A DNA stretch of 64,000 nucleotides from Pelagomonas calceolata (GCA_918797485.1 CAKKNE010000003.1:2542001-2606000), one strand, 5' to 3'; counted from the stretch's first letter, positions 48,528-58,743 are shown. Notes: generated by a model not told the origin, from the sequence alone. Numbers and translations: made by a program.

Positions 48528-49985
48528 CTAGAAGCGCCACGCCAGCTTCTCGTAGTGGCGGCCGAGCGAGGCCAGGGACTCCTCGTTCGGCCGGACCCAC
48601 CGCTCCCTCTCGCCCTTGCGCTTCGTCTTCCTGTCCTTCAGCGGCCGGAGCGCCTCGGCCCTTTGAGCTCGCTCGGCGGGACTGGCGCGGCAGAGCTCCG
48701 GGAAGGGGGGCTCCTCGAGGCAGAAGAGATTCCACGCCTTGCCGGCGCGATAGGTAATCGACCGCCGCTCGCCGGTCGGATTCCAATCCGGCGGCGCGGC
48801 ACGCTTCGCCGGCCACACGAGGCCGTGCGTGTAGCCGGGCTGGAGAGAATACCGCGCCCGCCCGCGGAAGATATACATCGAGCGCCGCGGTAGGGGGATG
48901 CAGATCTTCTCCTTCTCCGACGCCTTGCAGTTGCACCGGGAGTGCCCTTTGGCGCAGCGCTGCATGACGAGGATCGCATCGGCGCCGACGGACAAACCGA
49001 CGATCGCTTCTCCATAATGGCCCTGCGGGTCGAAGTGGGGCGAGAGCATGTTTTTGATCGCCGGGCGCGTCTGCTTGGGAATGTACTGGCTCCGCTTGTT
49101 CAGGTCCGGCAGCGGGAGGCCCGCCCACAGGTGGTCGCGCGCGAAGCCGATCGCCGCCCAGTCGAACCAGGCGTAGTGGCGGAAGCTATGGACGTCGCTT
49201 GACGCGCGGCCGTACCAGTTGCCATCGGCGTCCTGCTTCTTCGACGGGTTCTTCATCAGCCGCCAGTCCGTCTGCCGTCTCGCGCCTTTCTTCTGAAAGG
49301 CCATGTCGTAAGATCGCCGGTTGCACGCCTCGGTGCCTTCGAAGATCCGCGCCTCGACATCTTCGTCAAAGACGTCGTACGCGATGCTCAGACCCTCCAC
49401 GCCGCGGACGTTGTGGACGACGCGCACGCCCGTGCGCGGCTCCGTCCTCACACCGCGTGGCGCCTGCGCCATCCGTCGCGCGCGCGGCTGGCTCGGCCGC
49501 GGCGGCCGCGGCGGCGGCGTGACGCGCGGGGCCTTGGGCGCGGGCGCGCCGTCGGCGTCGCGCGACCGCCGCTTGAGCCGCTCGGCCTCGGCGAGGCGCG
49601 CCTTGGCTTGCGCGTAGCGCTCCTCGACGTCCTTGCGCTCGAACAGGTCCGCGACGCCCAGGCCCGCGTCCTTGATCGTCTGCTTCATCGTCTTCAGGCT
49701 GAGCGACGGCGTGGCGGCGGGCTGTGCACTGAACGAGTACTCGCTGCGGCGCGGCGTGGCCTCGTCGTCGTCGCTGGAGTCCGAGTCGTCCGACGAGTCG
49801 GAGCGGCAGTCGACGACGGATAAGGCTCTGGCGCTGTCCTCCGAGTCCGAGTTAGAGTCCGAGTCGTCCGATGCCGGCGGCGTTTGGTCGATCGCAATTA
49901 CCTCCGGCGGCCTGTTGCGCCGTCGCGCCGCGGGTCGCTGCGCGGGCGCGTCCTCGTCATCCGAGTCGGTCAGGCAGTGAGGCAT
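48528..49985 (-). CDS. AlkB-like 2OG/Fe(II) dioxygenase with acidic N-terminal tail
   Basis: Single exon, 485 aa from the ATG at 49985 (MPHCLTDSDDED); the frame is open 24 codons further upstream. AlkB core: SPHFDPQGHYGEAIVGLSVG (His-x-Asp iron ligands near 315), IPLPRRSMYIFRGRARYSLQ, second His in PGYTHG, and RRSITYRAGK with the 2-oxoglutarate Arg. The N-terminal 120 residues are Asp/Ser-rich, then a Pro/Arg linker (TPPPRPPRPSQPRARR). Role by family: oxidative demethylation of nucleic acid or protein; the substrate is not evident. The acidic and basic tails suggest nuclear location. Confidence 0.75.
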   Translation of the reverse strand: MPHCLTDSDDEDAPAQRPAARRRNRPPEVIAIDQTPPASDDSDSNSDSEDSARALSVVDCRSDSSDDSDSSDDDEATPRRSEYSFSAQPAATPSLSLKTMKQTIKDAGLGVADLFERKDVEERYAQAKARLAEAERLKRRSRDADGAPAPKAPRVTPPPRPPRPSQPRARRMAQAPRGVRTEPRTGVRVVHNVRGVEGLSIAYDVFDEDVEARIFEGTEACNRRSYDMAFQKKGARRQTDWRLMKNPSKKQDADGNWYGRASSDVHSFRHYAWFDWAAIGFARDHLWAGLPLPDLNKRSQYIPKQTRPAIKNMLSPHFDPQGHYGEAIVGLSVGADAILVMQRCAKGHSRCNCKASEKEKICIPLPRRSMYIFRGRARYSLQPGYTHGLVWPAKRAAPPDWNPTGERRSITYRAGKAWNLFCLEEPPFPELCRASPAERAQRAEALRPLKDRKTKRKGERERWVRPNEESLASLGRHYEKLAWRF

Positions 49986-50317
49986 CCTAGACTGCAGTGC
50001 AGTGTTGTGCGCTGCAGTACGCAGCGTAGCAAAACGTGGATGCGCTGTGGCGCGCACAATAAATGCAATTGGTCAGTTTTGCTGTGGCAATGAACCGCAG
50101 CGGGAGCGTAGCGACAGTTGTAGCGCACGCGAGATCCCAGCGCTGTGAGGTCCGAGCTACTCCTGCGCCGTCTTTTATTGCACCGCTATGGCTCTCCTCG
50201 TGCGTTCGCTCCATGAAAGCGCAAAGCGCAAAGACCGATCCTAGCGTCGATAGAGCTACTAGCGACAGACCAGATTTTGATGGGCTGCCCACCTGGGCAC
50301 AGCAGCCTAGACGCCAA
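49986..50317. promoter_or_regulatory. Divergent region, AlkB-like / glycosyltransferase, with CTAG motif
   Basis: The motif at 50240-50264 has CCTAGCGTCGA and CTACTAGCG halves, only 54 bp before the glycosyltransferase ATG. An in-frame ORF from 50063 reads through this region but lacks domain sequence. Confidence 0.45.
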
Positions 50318-51754
50318 ATGAAGCGACTACTGCTCGCAGCAGCAGCAATAACAAACGCCCTCGACGTCCAGGACGTCGCCTACGCCGTCATCACCTCCTC
50401 ACCGGTCGCCAAGGACAGGCTGCCACCACTGGAGGATGCTTGGATAACCCCAGCCCGCGCCCGAGGCATCACGGTCCTCGTCGTCAGCGACGCGTGCGAC
50501 GACCGGAATTGCGTCGCCGTCGCCTGCGAGGCCAGTCAAGCGGGCGTGCCGTGCAAGTCGGGCCGCGCCTTCGTCGAGTTACGAAAAAGAGCGTCAGCTA
50601 AATGGTTCGCGCGCGTCATGGACGACACCTTTGTGGACGTCGACGCATTAACGTGGCACTTGGCAGCGTACGATAGTACGAAGCCGTACTACGTGGGCGA
50701 TATGGCGATCGCATACGCAGATCAGGAGGAGCGCTTCCGCTTCGCCTGGGGCGGCGCGGGCTGGGCCCTCTCGGAACCCGCGGCGGAATTAACGGAAAAA
50801 CACCTGGACTTCTACTTCTACTTAGTAGAGACGACGGGCTGCCCCGCTCAAACATGTAACGCAAATATGTCCTGGCCGGCGCATCATAACCATGACGGAC
50901 GAGGCTTGCGTTTGAACAACGCGTACGCGGATGATGTCGTGTTTGGCCTCTTCATGTCCGCTTTAAATATAGAAGCCGTAGGCCCAGCAGGGTTCCAGCA
51001 GACGCCGCTCGACATTCTGGGCGGCGCGCCACCGTGCTCCTCAACAGAAATGGAGGCGGCGCGCGTTCGTAAAACTACATGCGTGAGCGGCGCCACGGGC
51101 CGCGTCCACGCTCTTGGTGGGTTCTTCGACGACAACCTGGCACAAACGGCGCGCGCCGTGGCCACTTCTAGTTGTAGGGGCGCGCAACGGCCCGCCGCAA
51201 TTCATTTAGGTGAAGAGACGGGCGGGCCCCTTAATAAACTGTGGCGTGCCCAGCTCCCTCATTTGACGGAGGCGTTCCGCGGCCGCGTGCTCGCGTCGGT
51301 CCCGCGCGGCTCGCCGTTCCACTACGGCCGTTTATGTGTGGTGGAGGGCGCTCCTATCCCGCCGACGGAACTGGACGGAATGCCGGCGCCGCTGCCGCTA
51401 CCCTTCGAGAGCGGCGGCGTCGAAGACTCGGTGCGCGTGGGCGCCTGCGACGATCCCGATCACGTGGCGCGCCGCGCGTGCGGCGCGCTCGGGCGCGACG
51501 ACGACGCGTGCGTCGACCAGATGCGCGCCATGGCAATGCGCTTGCGCGACGCGCTCTGGAACCACCGCCGGCCGGCCTCCGCGGAGGTCACTTTAGGCGA
51601 CGGGTCGACGACGACCGTTGTTGTAGAGGCCGGCGAGGATCCTTCTGCTGTCGTGGCCGCGGCGTGTTCCGAGTACGACCTCTCCGGCAATGACTGCGCA
51701 GTTTTGAAAGACTGGCTCGCCGCGCGCGGGCCGCCTATTGTCTGTGATGTGTGA
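50318..51754 (+). CDS. Fringe-like glycosyltransferase (GT31-type), secretory
   Basis: Single exon, 478 aa. MKRLLLAAAAITNALDV is a signal peptide. The GT-A motif DDTFVDVDAL (near 101-110, DxD-like metal site) follows KWFARVMD; later WGGAGWALSEPA corresponds to the fringe GGAGxAL block and NAYADDVVFGLFM to its catalytic ED/DD region. Role by family: transfer of a sugar from a UDP donor to glycoprotein O-glycans in the Golgi. The C-terminal 120 residues (Cys-rich, CGALGRDDDACVDQM) are not part of the family. The start at 50318 was chosen over 50063 because it gives the signal peptide. Confidence 0.8.
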   Translation: MKRLLLAAAAITNALDVQDVAYAVITSSPVAKDRLPPLEDAWITPARARGITVLVVSDACDDRNCVAVACEASQAGVPCKSGRAFVELRKRASAKWFARVMDDTFVDVDALTWHLAAYDSTKPYYVGDMAIAYADQEERFRFAWGGAGWALSEPAAELTEKHLDFYFYLVETTGCPAQTCNANMSWPAHHNHDGRGLRLNNAYADDVVFGLFMSALNIEAVGPAGFQQTPLDILGGAPPCSSTEMEAARVRKTTCVSGATGRVHALGGFFDDNLAQTARAVATSSCRGAQRPAAIHLGEETGGPLNKLWRAQLPHLTEAFRGRVLASVPRGSPFHYGRLCVVEGAPIPPTELDGMPAPLPLPFESGGVEDSVRVGACDDPDHVARRACGALGRDDDACVDQMRAMAMRLRDALWNHRRPASAEVTLGDGSTTTVVVEAGEDPSAVVAAACSEYDLSGNDCAVLKDWLAARGPPIVCDV

Positions 51755-51776
51755 AACGAACGATTAAGTTACAATA

Positions 51777-53723
51777 CTATGCGAGGAGCGCCTCGAGGCG
51801 CCCGTAGTCGACGGAGCCCCAGCCCGAAACCGGGTCCCAGCCCGTTGTTGCGTAGAAGCCCTGCTCGCACTCGAGCAAGTAGGCCGTGCACGTGTTGTCG
51901 CCGTCGACGATGTCGTTGGCGAAGCTACCAGACGAGGCATATAACGTCGGGTTCACGAGGCCCACGGGCGACTTCCCGGCAGCTAATAAACCGGCGTTGA
52001 TGCGCGCGAGCATGCCCGCTACCGAAGGTGCACTGGCGGACGTCCCGCTCACGAGGTAGAGCACGTCCCCGATGACCACTTCGAAGTCCTTGCCGGCAAG
52101 CGCGACGTCCGGATAGCCCCTACCACCCTTCGAGAAGCCGCCCGCCGGTTGTGATTGCGTACCGTCCACCTGGGCGAAATAACTCGCAACAGCATCGGCC
52201 TGCCAGTAGGGTTGGGTGTAGGTGCCCGAGAAGCCGCCTCCACTGGTAACGACGCCACCGAGTACATCAGCCTGGCAGACGATCTCGTTCGGGGCTCCGG
52301 CCGTGCCCGACCAGTCGTACGCATTGGTGGCACCCACAGCTAAGACGTTCGGCGACGACGCCGGGAAACTCGGAGCGTAGCCGCACTCCGTCCCCAAACC
52401 GTTCGCGCCGTCGTCTCCACTGCTAACTACGATGGTACCACCCTTCAGGCCCAACTTAGCCGCCTCAACATCAAAAGACGCCATGATGGAAGGCACCTCT
52501 TCGGACTCGATCGATCCCCAGCTGATCGAGGCGACGTAGATCGGTTCCACGAGGTCGGCCAGGGCCATCGCAAAAGCTAGGAACGGGTCCGTCGCGACGT
52601 CCGCCAGAGTAACATAGAAATAAGTGGTCGGCCCATACGGGTTCACTGTAGTTAAATATTGCATGTCCAGGTTGCCTTCGTCACATAGGTCCGCATCCAC
52701 ATCACAAGCAATCGCTTCATCATGAGAACCAATGTTACTAATTGGTGTAGCATCAGCAGGAGGTAATCCAAAATAGCTCCGGAACTGGGCCAGGTCCGTC
52801 GGCGAGTAGTACTCGCCTTGGGTCTCGAAGACCGCTTGCCTTGCTGAGGCGGAGCCGGTCGGAGGTATGAGGATATCCGGCCCGAACGCGCCGGCGGTCT
52901 CCGCACCACTTGAAGGTATTGAATAAAAAGCAGCTAGCACGGAGGGCGTGACGTACTCCGTGACCTCCTTGTCCACGAGCTTCGTGATGCCCTTGAGCTT
53001 GGAGATGCGCGGCGCTAGATTGCCCACATTAAATACGGCGTGGACCGACGCATCGACATGCACCGGCAACCCGTAGTCACCGTCGCAGCGCGGCGCTTTC
53101 TTGCCTTCGTAGGAGTAGTCGAAGAACTCACACCCCAAAGCTTCGGTCCACGTCGCGACACTCGCGCGTGCGGTGATGTACTCTCCATTTTTTGTACGTT
53201 TGATCTCCTGGGCGCCTATTTCCGAAACCCACTTCCCTATATTCCTCACATGGTTTTGATCAATAGCTAGCTCGTTGACCGCTTCGGTCGTCAGGTACTT
53301 GCGGTAATTTTTTGAGTTGGGATCGGAGACGCTCCGTAGCTGCGCATCTAAATTTGTCTTGTGCGTCGTCGCGATAATCACGTCGTGCATCGCGCAGGGG
53401 TCCGCGGCTGCTCCGCGCGACCAGTGTTTGGGTTTGCTGTCGGCTTGCCTTCGTATCGTCGGCGGCGGTACATTACTAGATGATGCACAGGTCGCCGCTC
53501 GTAGGGCATGCGGTAATGTGGCGAAGGCCGTCGTGGGGTCGTAGGAATGCCCAGCGACCAATACTAAAATAGCGGACAGGACCGTCGCGCCTCCAACCAC
53601 AGCGCAGACGTGCCGCCGGGATCGCGGCAGCGGCTGCGACGGCGGATACCCGAAGGTCGCGTAGATCTCGCGCGTCGCCGCGACGCCCGTCAGCTCGTCG
53701 TCGCTGTGGTCGGCGTAGTCCAT
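51777..53723 (-). CDS. Sedolisin (tripeptidyl-peptidase/S53 serine-carboxyl protease), membrane-anchored
   Basis: Single exon, 648 aa. Start at 53723 (MDYADHSDDELTG); the frame is open back to 54092. A single signal-anchor lies at about 37-57 (VCAVVGGATVLSAILVLVAG). Propeptide: SDPNSKNYRKYLTTEAVNEL. Catalytic residues: Glu and Asp of DEGNLDMQY (near 347-351), SGDDGANG for the oxyanion region, and Ser in SGTSASAPSVAG (near 559). Ca-site-like C-terminus: NDIVDGDNTC...TTGWDPVSGWGS. Role by family: acid endo-/tripeptidyl-peptidase in a lysosome-like or vacuolar compartment. It converges on the glycosyltransferase (22 bp between stops). Confidence 0.92.
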   Translation of the reverse strand: MDYADHSDDELTGVAATREIYATFGYPPSQPLPRSRRHVCAVVGGATVLSAILVLVAGHSYDPTTAFATLPHALRAATCASSSNVPPPTIRRQADSKPKHWSRGAAADPCAMHDVIIATTHKTNLDAQLRSVSDPNSKNYRKYLTTEAVNELAIDQNHVRNIGKWVSEIGAQEIKRTKNGEYITARASVATWTEALGCEFFDYSYEGKKAPRCDGDYGLPVHVDASVHAVFNVGNLAPRISKLKGITKLVDKEVTEYVTPSVLAAFYSIPSSGAETAGAFGPDILIPPTGSASARQAVFETQGEYYSPTDLAQFRSYFGLPPADATPISNIGSHDEAIACDVDADLCDEGNLDMQYLTTVNPYGPTTYFYVTLADVATDPFLAFAMALADLVEPIYVASISWGSIESEEVPSIMASFDVEAAKLGLKGGTIVVSSGDDGANGLGTECGYAPSFPASSPNVLAVGATNAYDWSGTAGAPNEIVCQADVLGGVVTSGGGFSGTYTQPYWQADAVASYFAQVDGTQSQPAGGFSKGGRGYPDVALAGKDFEVVIGDVLYLVSGTSASAPSVAGMLARINAGLLAAGKSPVGLVNPTLYASSGSFANDIVDGDNTCTAYLLECEQGFYATTGWDPVSGWGSVDYGRLEALLA

Positions 53724-54101
53724 AGCTATAGGCAGCCCTTTCTCGGCAAGCGAGGCCGCTCGCCCGGGCTCGGAGCGTGCGGCGGGGGGTCCGTGGGGGC
53801 CGTGGGCCCTTTTGATGGGCGTGGAGGCAGCCGGCTGCTGTTTGGAGGCTTTTGCGCGGAAATCTCGCGCCTGCTCGCAATGTCCAAGGCGCCGAAACGA
53901 GGCGCAGCGAGCCTCGTTGACCCTAGGCTCGCGGCAACTCTCGGACGTCTGGGCGCGCCGGACCATCGCACCCAGCCGTGTGGCAGCTGTCCTCGTGAAA
54001 GAAACGGCTTCCGGGTTTGTTTTTACGTTCGCGGATGGCTCAAGAAGACTACAGGCCACCCCCACGCCATCGTCGCGACGTCTACTAAACACAAAACCAT
54101 C
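53724..54101. other. Spacer upstream of sedolisin
   Basis: 378 bp between the sedolisin ATG and the stop of the next minus-strand gene. No CTAG motif, introner core or RNA gene seen. Confidence 0.4.
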
Positions 54102-56060
54102 TTACCCGAGGAGCCAGCCCGGCGAGTCGAAGTCCTCGAAGCCCGCCAGCGTATTGAGCGCGAAGACGACGAACGCGAACTTGACGAAGGCCGTGAACGC
54201 CGCCCAGGCCCCGAGCACGGGGTACGCGACGACGGCCACGAGCCAATGGGGTCTCGAGCCGCCGGCGAGGTGCTCGGCGGCCGCGTATAATAAAGGTGCG
54301 GCACTCCCGGGCACGAGGACCATCATCGCGTAGAGCTTGGCCACGGCCCTTGCTGATGCGCGGCGCGCCCTGGCGCTTTCGCCGCCCGGGAATGAGCATA
54401 AACAAGCGGCGAGCTTCGACTGCCTCAAGACCCGCCAGAGCTGGAAGACGCCCTCCGCTGCTGCTTCCACGACGACCCACTTCTCGCACGTCTCGAAGGC
54501 GCCGCGCCAGCCCCCTTTCAAGATCCATTTCATCGGGCCGTACTCGAGCACGACGCCGTCCCTGTAAGAAGTCAATGCGTTCGCACTTCTGGAGAGGGCT
54601 AGCGACGACGGCAACAAGGCGACACACAGAGCCACCCCAAAACATTTCAACAGATGCATCTGCAGCAATTTGCGCAAGCCTCTTCTAGTCCTCCTAGGTC
54701 GTCTCCGATCGTAAAAATGGCACTTCCAGACCGCAGAAACAGCCAACGACAGCGCTATCGAATCCGCGGCCCGCCTAAATAGCAATCCTAGCAACCACAG
54801 GACCGGCGTCGGCCGCCATTGTCTACAAGCGACGCCGATGCCGAAGCCGCCTACGTCCAACAACGTATGAGACAACCCAGCTATCAGAGGCAACAGAGGT
54901 AGCACCGAACAAATGACAATCCGCAAGGACCGAAACGTCAGCTGGTCGTTTTGTAGCGGTTGCGTGATGTCCCTCAATGCAGGGTCATTCGTGATGGAGG
55001 GCCAGACGTCGGCGAACTCTCCCGTCTCGAAACGGCGAACAGGATCGTCTTCTATAATACGTCGCGCTTGGAGGGATTGCCCATGATAATAAGGAGGCGG
55101 CCGCCACGCGCCTAGTTGCAATGCCAACGGAGCCATGGCCTCGTCGTCGTCGTCCGGTTCTCTCGCATGGACCTCGACGATGGGCACTAAATCTTGCGAG
55201 AGCGGTATCGGCCGGCCCCAGCCCGCGTCTTGGAGTTGATTGCTGCCCCGACCTCCCGCACTAAAAGCTAATCGTCGGCCATTCCGGAAGAAGTGCGCCG
55301 CGCCGTCGATCACGCGCACACCTAGCACGTCTCCTTCGACGACCGTATCATCAGAGGTCGCGTGGTACCTCGCTCGCGCCCCATGCGCCGCACGCGCGGC
55401 CTGATCATAGGCCGGAAACGAGTGCACGAAGCGCCCTCTTCGTAAATCCAGCAACCAGCACTCTTCCGAGCGAATAGCCTGGGCCGCGCCCCGCGTTCGG
55501 GCCCATCGTTTCGTCGCGACTCCGACGTAGATGCTACTACGGGGATCGACGGCGGCCACCTTCACTTGGAACGCCAGTCGTTCTCGCCTCGCCTCGTCCT
55601 CGGGGTTCAGTCTACGCCTTTTCAGAGCCGGCTCGACGACGCCGCTCACTCGATATCGCCCCGGCCGCTGGACCTTCATGAGAGAACCATGCTCCGAGAA
55701 CGCGGCGACGGGCACGTTATTTGAGCGTGTTGCCCTTGTCGAGCCTGGTGGTGGCGCTACTCGTAATCTTGCTCGCGAGCCTTGTCTCCTCGCGGATCTC
55801 AATCTGGGGGCATCTCTTCCTACCGCGCGAAAGGCATCAGCGTCGAAGTAAACTATTTCACTGGCTAGTCGTTCCGTCGCCGTGGCGCCGTCGAGTAACC
55901 GCCACTCTCTTTGTTTGACTTGTAATTGGGCGAAGTTTTCACTGCCGATTCGGAGCTTCGAGGACGCGCAGGATAATCTAGCCAGGTCTTCGGCTTCGAC
56001 GTGGGAGAAGATCTGGTAGAGGGCGCCTTCTGGCGTGCGGTCTAGGTACGGCCTGGCCAT
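54102..56060 (-). CDS. Multi-pass membrane protein with F-box-like and SPRY domains
   Basis: Single exon, 652 aa. Residues about 8-45 are F-box-like (LYQIFSHVEAEDLARLSCAS). Residues about 165-300 look like a SPRY domain: SSIYVGVATKRWARTR, WLLDLRRGRFVHSF, VVEGDVLGVRVIDGAAHFFR, NGRRLAFSAGG. From about 370 on there are several hydrophobic helices (LRIVICSVLPLLPLIAGL, LLKCFGVALCVALLPSSLAL, LVAVVAYPVLGAWAAF, FVKFAFVVFALNTL). I know no family with this order. The long frame is free of stops and the two N-terminal domains are recognisable, so the gene is real; function unknown. Confidence 0.6.
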   Translation of the reverse strand: MARPYLDRTPEGALYQIFSHVEAEDLARLSCASSKLRIGSENFAQLQVKQREWRLLDGATATERLASEIVYFDADAFRAVGRDAPRLRSARRQGSRARLRVAPPPGSTRATRSNNVPVAAFSEHGSLMKVQRPGRYRVSGVVEPALKRRRLNPEDEARRERLAFQVKVAAVDPRSSIYVGVATKRWARTRGAAQAIRSEECWLLDLRRGRFVHSFPAYDQAARAAHGARARYHATSDDTVVEGDVLGVRVIDGAAHFFRNGRRLAFSAGGRGSNQLQDAGWGRPIPLSQDLVPIVEVHAREPDDDDEAMAPLALQLGAWRPPPYYHGQSLQARRIIEDDPVRRFETGEFADVWPSITNDPALRDITQPLQNDQLTFRSLRIVICSVLPLLPLIAGLSHTLLDVGGFGIGVACRQWRPTPVLWLLGLLFRRAADSIALSLAVSAVWKCHFYDRRRPRRTRRGLRKLLQMHLLKCFGVALCVALLPSSLALSRSANALTSYRDGVVLEYGPMKWILKGGWRGAFETCEKWVVVEAAAEGVFQLWRVLRQSKLAACLCSFPGGESARARRASARAVAKLYAMMVLVPGSAAPLLYAAAEHLAGGSRPHWLVAVVAYPVLGAWAAFTAFVKFAFVVFALNTLAGFEDFDSPGWLLG

Positions 56061-56230
56061 TTTTGGCTGTGGCTGTGGCTTGTTACAGCTCCTCTTTGGG
56101 GCCTCGCTCAGCCCTGATTTTCTGGTGGCGCTGTTGCCTGATCAATGCCGTGCGAGTGAGATGATCCCCGCTCTGTTTGTTACGTCTGCGGCGCCGCTTG
56201 GACAGCGCAGCTAACTTGCTCAGTGAGTGT

Positions 56231-56251
56231 GCTAGTGTGTTAATACGCTAG
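56231..56251. promoter_or_regulatory. Two-part CTAG palindromic motif
   Basis: GCTAGTGTGTTA then ATACGCTAG, 58 bp before the start at 56309 and 171 bp from the start at 56060. Confidence 0.6.
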
Positions 56252-56308
56252 AAAATTATATTGGGTCACCCCTTTGATAGCGCGACTCATCTCACCGTGA
56301 GATAGATA

Positions 56309-57780
56309 ATGCGCTGCATCGCCGCCACGACCAAACTCATCCTCTTCGCCGCCGCCACTAACGCTCTCGCTCCCGTCGCATCCATGGCCAAGTCCAAGAC
56401 CCACAAGAAGCGCTCGACCCACAAGAACAAGGCGCCGCCCAGGCTCGCCCTGGCGCGCACGATCAAGAAGCCGGAGCGCCTCGCCGACTTCGTCGACCTG
56501 GACGACGCGGCATTTGAGGAGCGTGTCGAGGCGTTCATGCGCGACACGACCACCTTCCACCACCACCTAGATCAGGCCCCGTTCACCAAATTTCCGCCGG
56601 TGCGCGACTTCGAGGAAGGCCAGGAGTATGTCATCTTAAGGTCCGTTAAGGACGAGGACACTGGCATGACAACCTACAACGTCGTCGTCTACCGCAAATC
56701 CTACGCGGGCATGAGCGAGCTCGAGCAGCGGCACGCCCTGCTCGACGTCTTCGAGCAGTCCTGAAGCCGCGCAGAACGGTCTTTGACGAGGTCGCAATAG
56801 TAAACTCACGCAGGTCCAAGCTCTTCGAAAAGCTCGAGGACAACCACAACTATGCCAAGTCGTGGTTCGAGCGGTTCGTCAAGGGCCAGACACCCAAGAT
56901 CAAGGGCGTGGCGTGGCACCGCGCGAACATCGCCGCGTTGCAGGCCTCGGCGTCCGCGGAAAGCGAGAAGGAGATGGAGGAGAAGCTCGCCGAGGCCCTC
57001 AAGGGCTCGGGCATCAAGTTCACGGACAACGAGGACGCGCCCATGGACGCGGACGACGTCGCTGACGCGCTGATCAACCCGGAGGGCGAGGGCCTGCCGC
57101 TCTTTGTCGGCAACGAGACGCTCGCGCCGTTCGTCGAGCTCGCGCGCGGCCGTGTCTTTTCCCCTTCGAGTCGTCGTTCCGATGGCCTAGAGAGGTGCGG
57201 GAGGGAGGGTCGTCCGCGTTTCTTTTCGGTGAGAGTCGAGAGTAGGGTTGACATTGAAGTTGACCTTGAACTTGAACCCCCCGCAGATCCGGGAAGACTT
57301 CAAGAGCCTCAGCCACCGCGGCTACTACGGCAACTTGTTCAAGACCATCAAGCGCAAGTTCAAGAAGAGGGGCCTCTTCCTGGACATGCTCGTGGCCGCC
57401 TACGGCACGCGCATCTCCAAGAAGACGCTCAAGGAATTGCTCGATAAGAAGTGGTTTCAGCTCGACCACGTCGTGGCGGCGACGATGGACGAGCCCAACA
57501 ACTTCTTCGAAACTTGCAGCGTCCCCGATCCCGAGGGTGCCTTCAATTGTCCGGGAGCCTCGCCCTCTCCCCTCCACGCCATCGACGCGACGTTGCCCCA
57601 GGATTCATTCCGACTCACCGGTCGTGTCCCCCGCAGCTCATGATCAAGTGCCTCAACAACAAGTTCAACCGCAACACCGAGCAGGCGTTCAAGAAGAAGC
57701 ACACGGGCCTCGGGTGGGGCCGCGCCGTCAACCTCGTCGACACGGCGATCGAGTTGCAGCACAGCCTCGGCCGCCTCTAG
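56309..57780 (+). CDS. Unrecognised four-exon protein with a plastid-type presequence
   Basis: Exons 56309-56757, 56814-57153, 57287-57520 and 57637-57780 give 388 aa. The start MRCIAATTKLILFAAATNALAP is a signal peptide with an ALAP (ASAFAP-like) site, followed by a basic stretch (KSKTHKKRSTHKNK). The rest is mainly charged helix: EDNHNYAKSWFERFVKG, WHRANIAALQAS, SHRGYYGNLFKTIKRKFKKR, GLGWGRAVNLVDTAIEL. I do not recognise the family. The exon 2 donor (CGT/GTCTTTTCC) and exon 3 donor (AGC/GTCCCCG) are the best in-phase GT sites but not unique; a GC donor at GGT/GCCTTC is an alternative for exon 3. Confidence 0.6.
56758..56813 (+). other. 56-bp intron
   Basis: Donor CA/GTCCTGAAG, acceptor TCACGCAG, joining FEQ to SKLFEK. 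Intron start and next exon share GTCC. Confidence 0.75.
57154..57286 (+). other. Intron with tandem GAAGTTGA-type repeats
   Basis: 133 bp, acceptor CCCCCCGCAG. It contains TTGAAGTTGACCTTGAACTT just upstream of the acceptor, similar to the AAGTTCAAGTTCAACTT tracts in family B introners. Confidence 0.6.
57521..57636 (+). mobile_element. Introner-like intron with ACGCCATCGACGCGACG core
   Basis: 116 bp, acceptor TCCCCCGCAG; core at about 57578-57594. Confidence 0.6.
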
Positions 57781-58382
57781 AGGCTTAACTTTCTTACTCG
57801 TAGCACAAATTAAAGGCCGGCGTTTCGTCACAAGCGCCGCACGCGTCGCCGCTGCCGGCCCTAAAGGCTCCGCGCGTGCCGCACGTGCCGCGCGGACGTC
57901 GACTCAACAGCCGCGGCCCCGGCACTGAGTCGGCCCCGATGACCCGTACTGGTTGCTTCTCCAACGCGTCGGCGCGGATTATCCGACAGGCCGCCTCTAA
58001 ACATTGCGCGTGTCGCGGCGATGGCGTCGAGGGTACTCCTCCTCCAGCTGGACGTCGTCGACGTGACGCCTTCATTCACGCCGGCATAATCCTAGATGCG
58101 TTTTCAGCACCAGCATGTCGAAGGCAAAGCTTCGAAAGTGGCGCCGGAGTTCGCGCGGCCGGCCCACGGCGCAGGGCCAACATTTTGAGACGCGTCGGCG
58201 ACGATCCCGTCGGAGACCCGCGCCCGCGGAGTCGACGACCGCGTGGCACGCCTGGAGCCTGGACGGCCGGCGCTGCTGGCCTAGATCCCGTCGGGAGACG
58301 CCGTACTCGCCGCGACTAGCCTTCGCGACGCGACGGCCGTTCCGTACCACGCGGGGCGGTGCACGAGGCCTTATTTTGTGCG

Positions 58383-58598
58383 TCAACCGGCGACCTCCAC
58401 GAGCTGTAGCACGTCTGACCGTTTCGTGTCGTCGGCGCGTTTCTCAACCGCGACCGCAACGGCATTCTTGTATTTTTTGTATGCGTGGTATTGCTGCGCG
58501 GTGCCGCCGCGGCGTTTTTCTTGCAGATCTGCTCGTACCCGCGGCGCCAGTGGTGGTGCTGGCAGGAGCGCTGCACAGCATCTCGTTTTTAACTGCAT
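58383..58598 (-). CDS. Possible small protein or first exon (71 aa)
   Basis: ATG at 58598, stop at 58383. The sequence has a basic, helix-forming stretch (AYKKYKNAVAVAVEKRADD) and is more protein-like than the other frames here. It may continue through a GTTGACGC donor into the Cys-rich tail near 57794-57900. No family recognised. Confidence 0.3.
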   Translation of the reverse strand: MQLKTRCCAALLPAPPLAPRVRADLQEKRRGGTAQQYHAYKKYKNAVAVAVEKRADDTKRSDVLQLVEVAG

Positions 58599-58719
58599 AG
58601 ATCGCGGCGCGTCGAAGGGGAGTGGCGCGGCACAGCCGGAGCAATGCGTGCGTAAGATATAGCGTTGGCGGAGGCCTTTGGTGAGTAGTTTTGAGGCGTA
58701 ACAACGCGTCAAAACGAGG

Positions 58720-58743
58720 CCTAGTGTCTTACATGCCGCTAGC
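58720..58743. promoter_or_regulatory. Two-part CTAG palindromic motif
   Basis: CCTAGTGTCTTA then TGCCGCTAGC, 108 bp upstream of the ATG at 58851. In reverse complement it matches the copy at 35744. Confidence 0.62.

Noticed and set aside
50063-50317. Upstream start of the glycosyltransferase at 50063
   Set aside because: It would bury the signal peptide at residue 86 and read through the CTAG promoter motif.
58115-58600. 161-codon plus-strand frame
   Set aside because: Arg-rich, no domain, overlaps a slightly more protein-like minus frame; neither strand is convincing.
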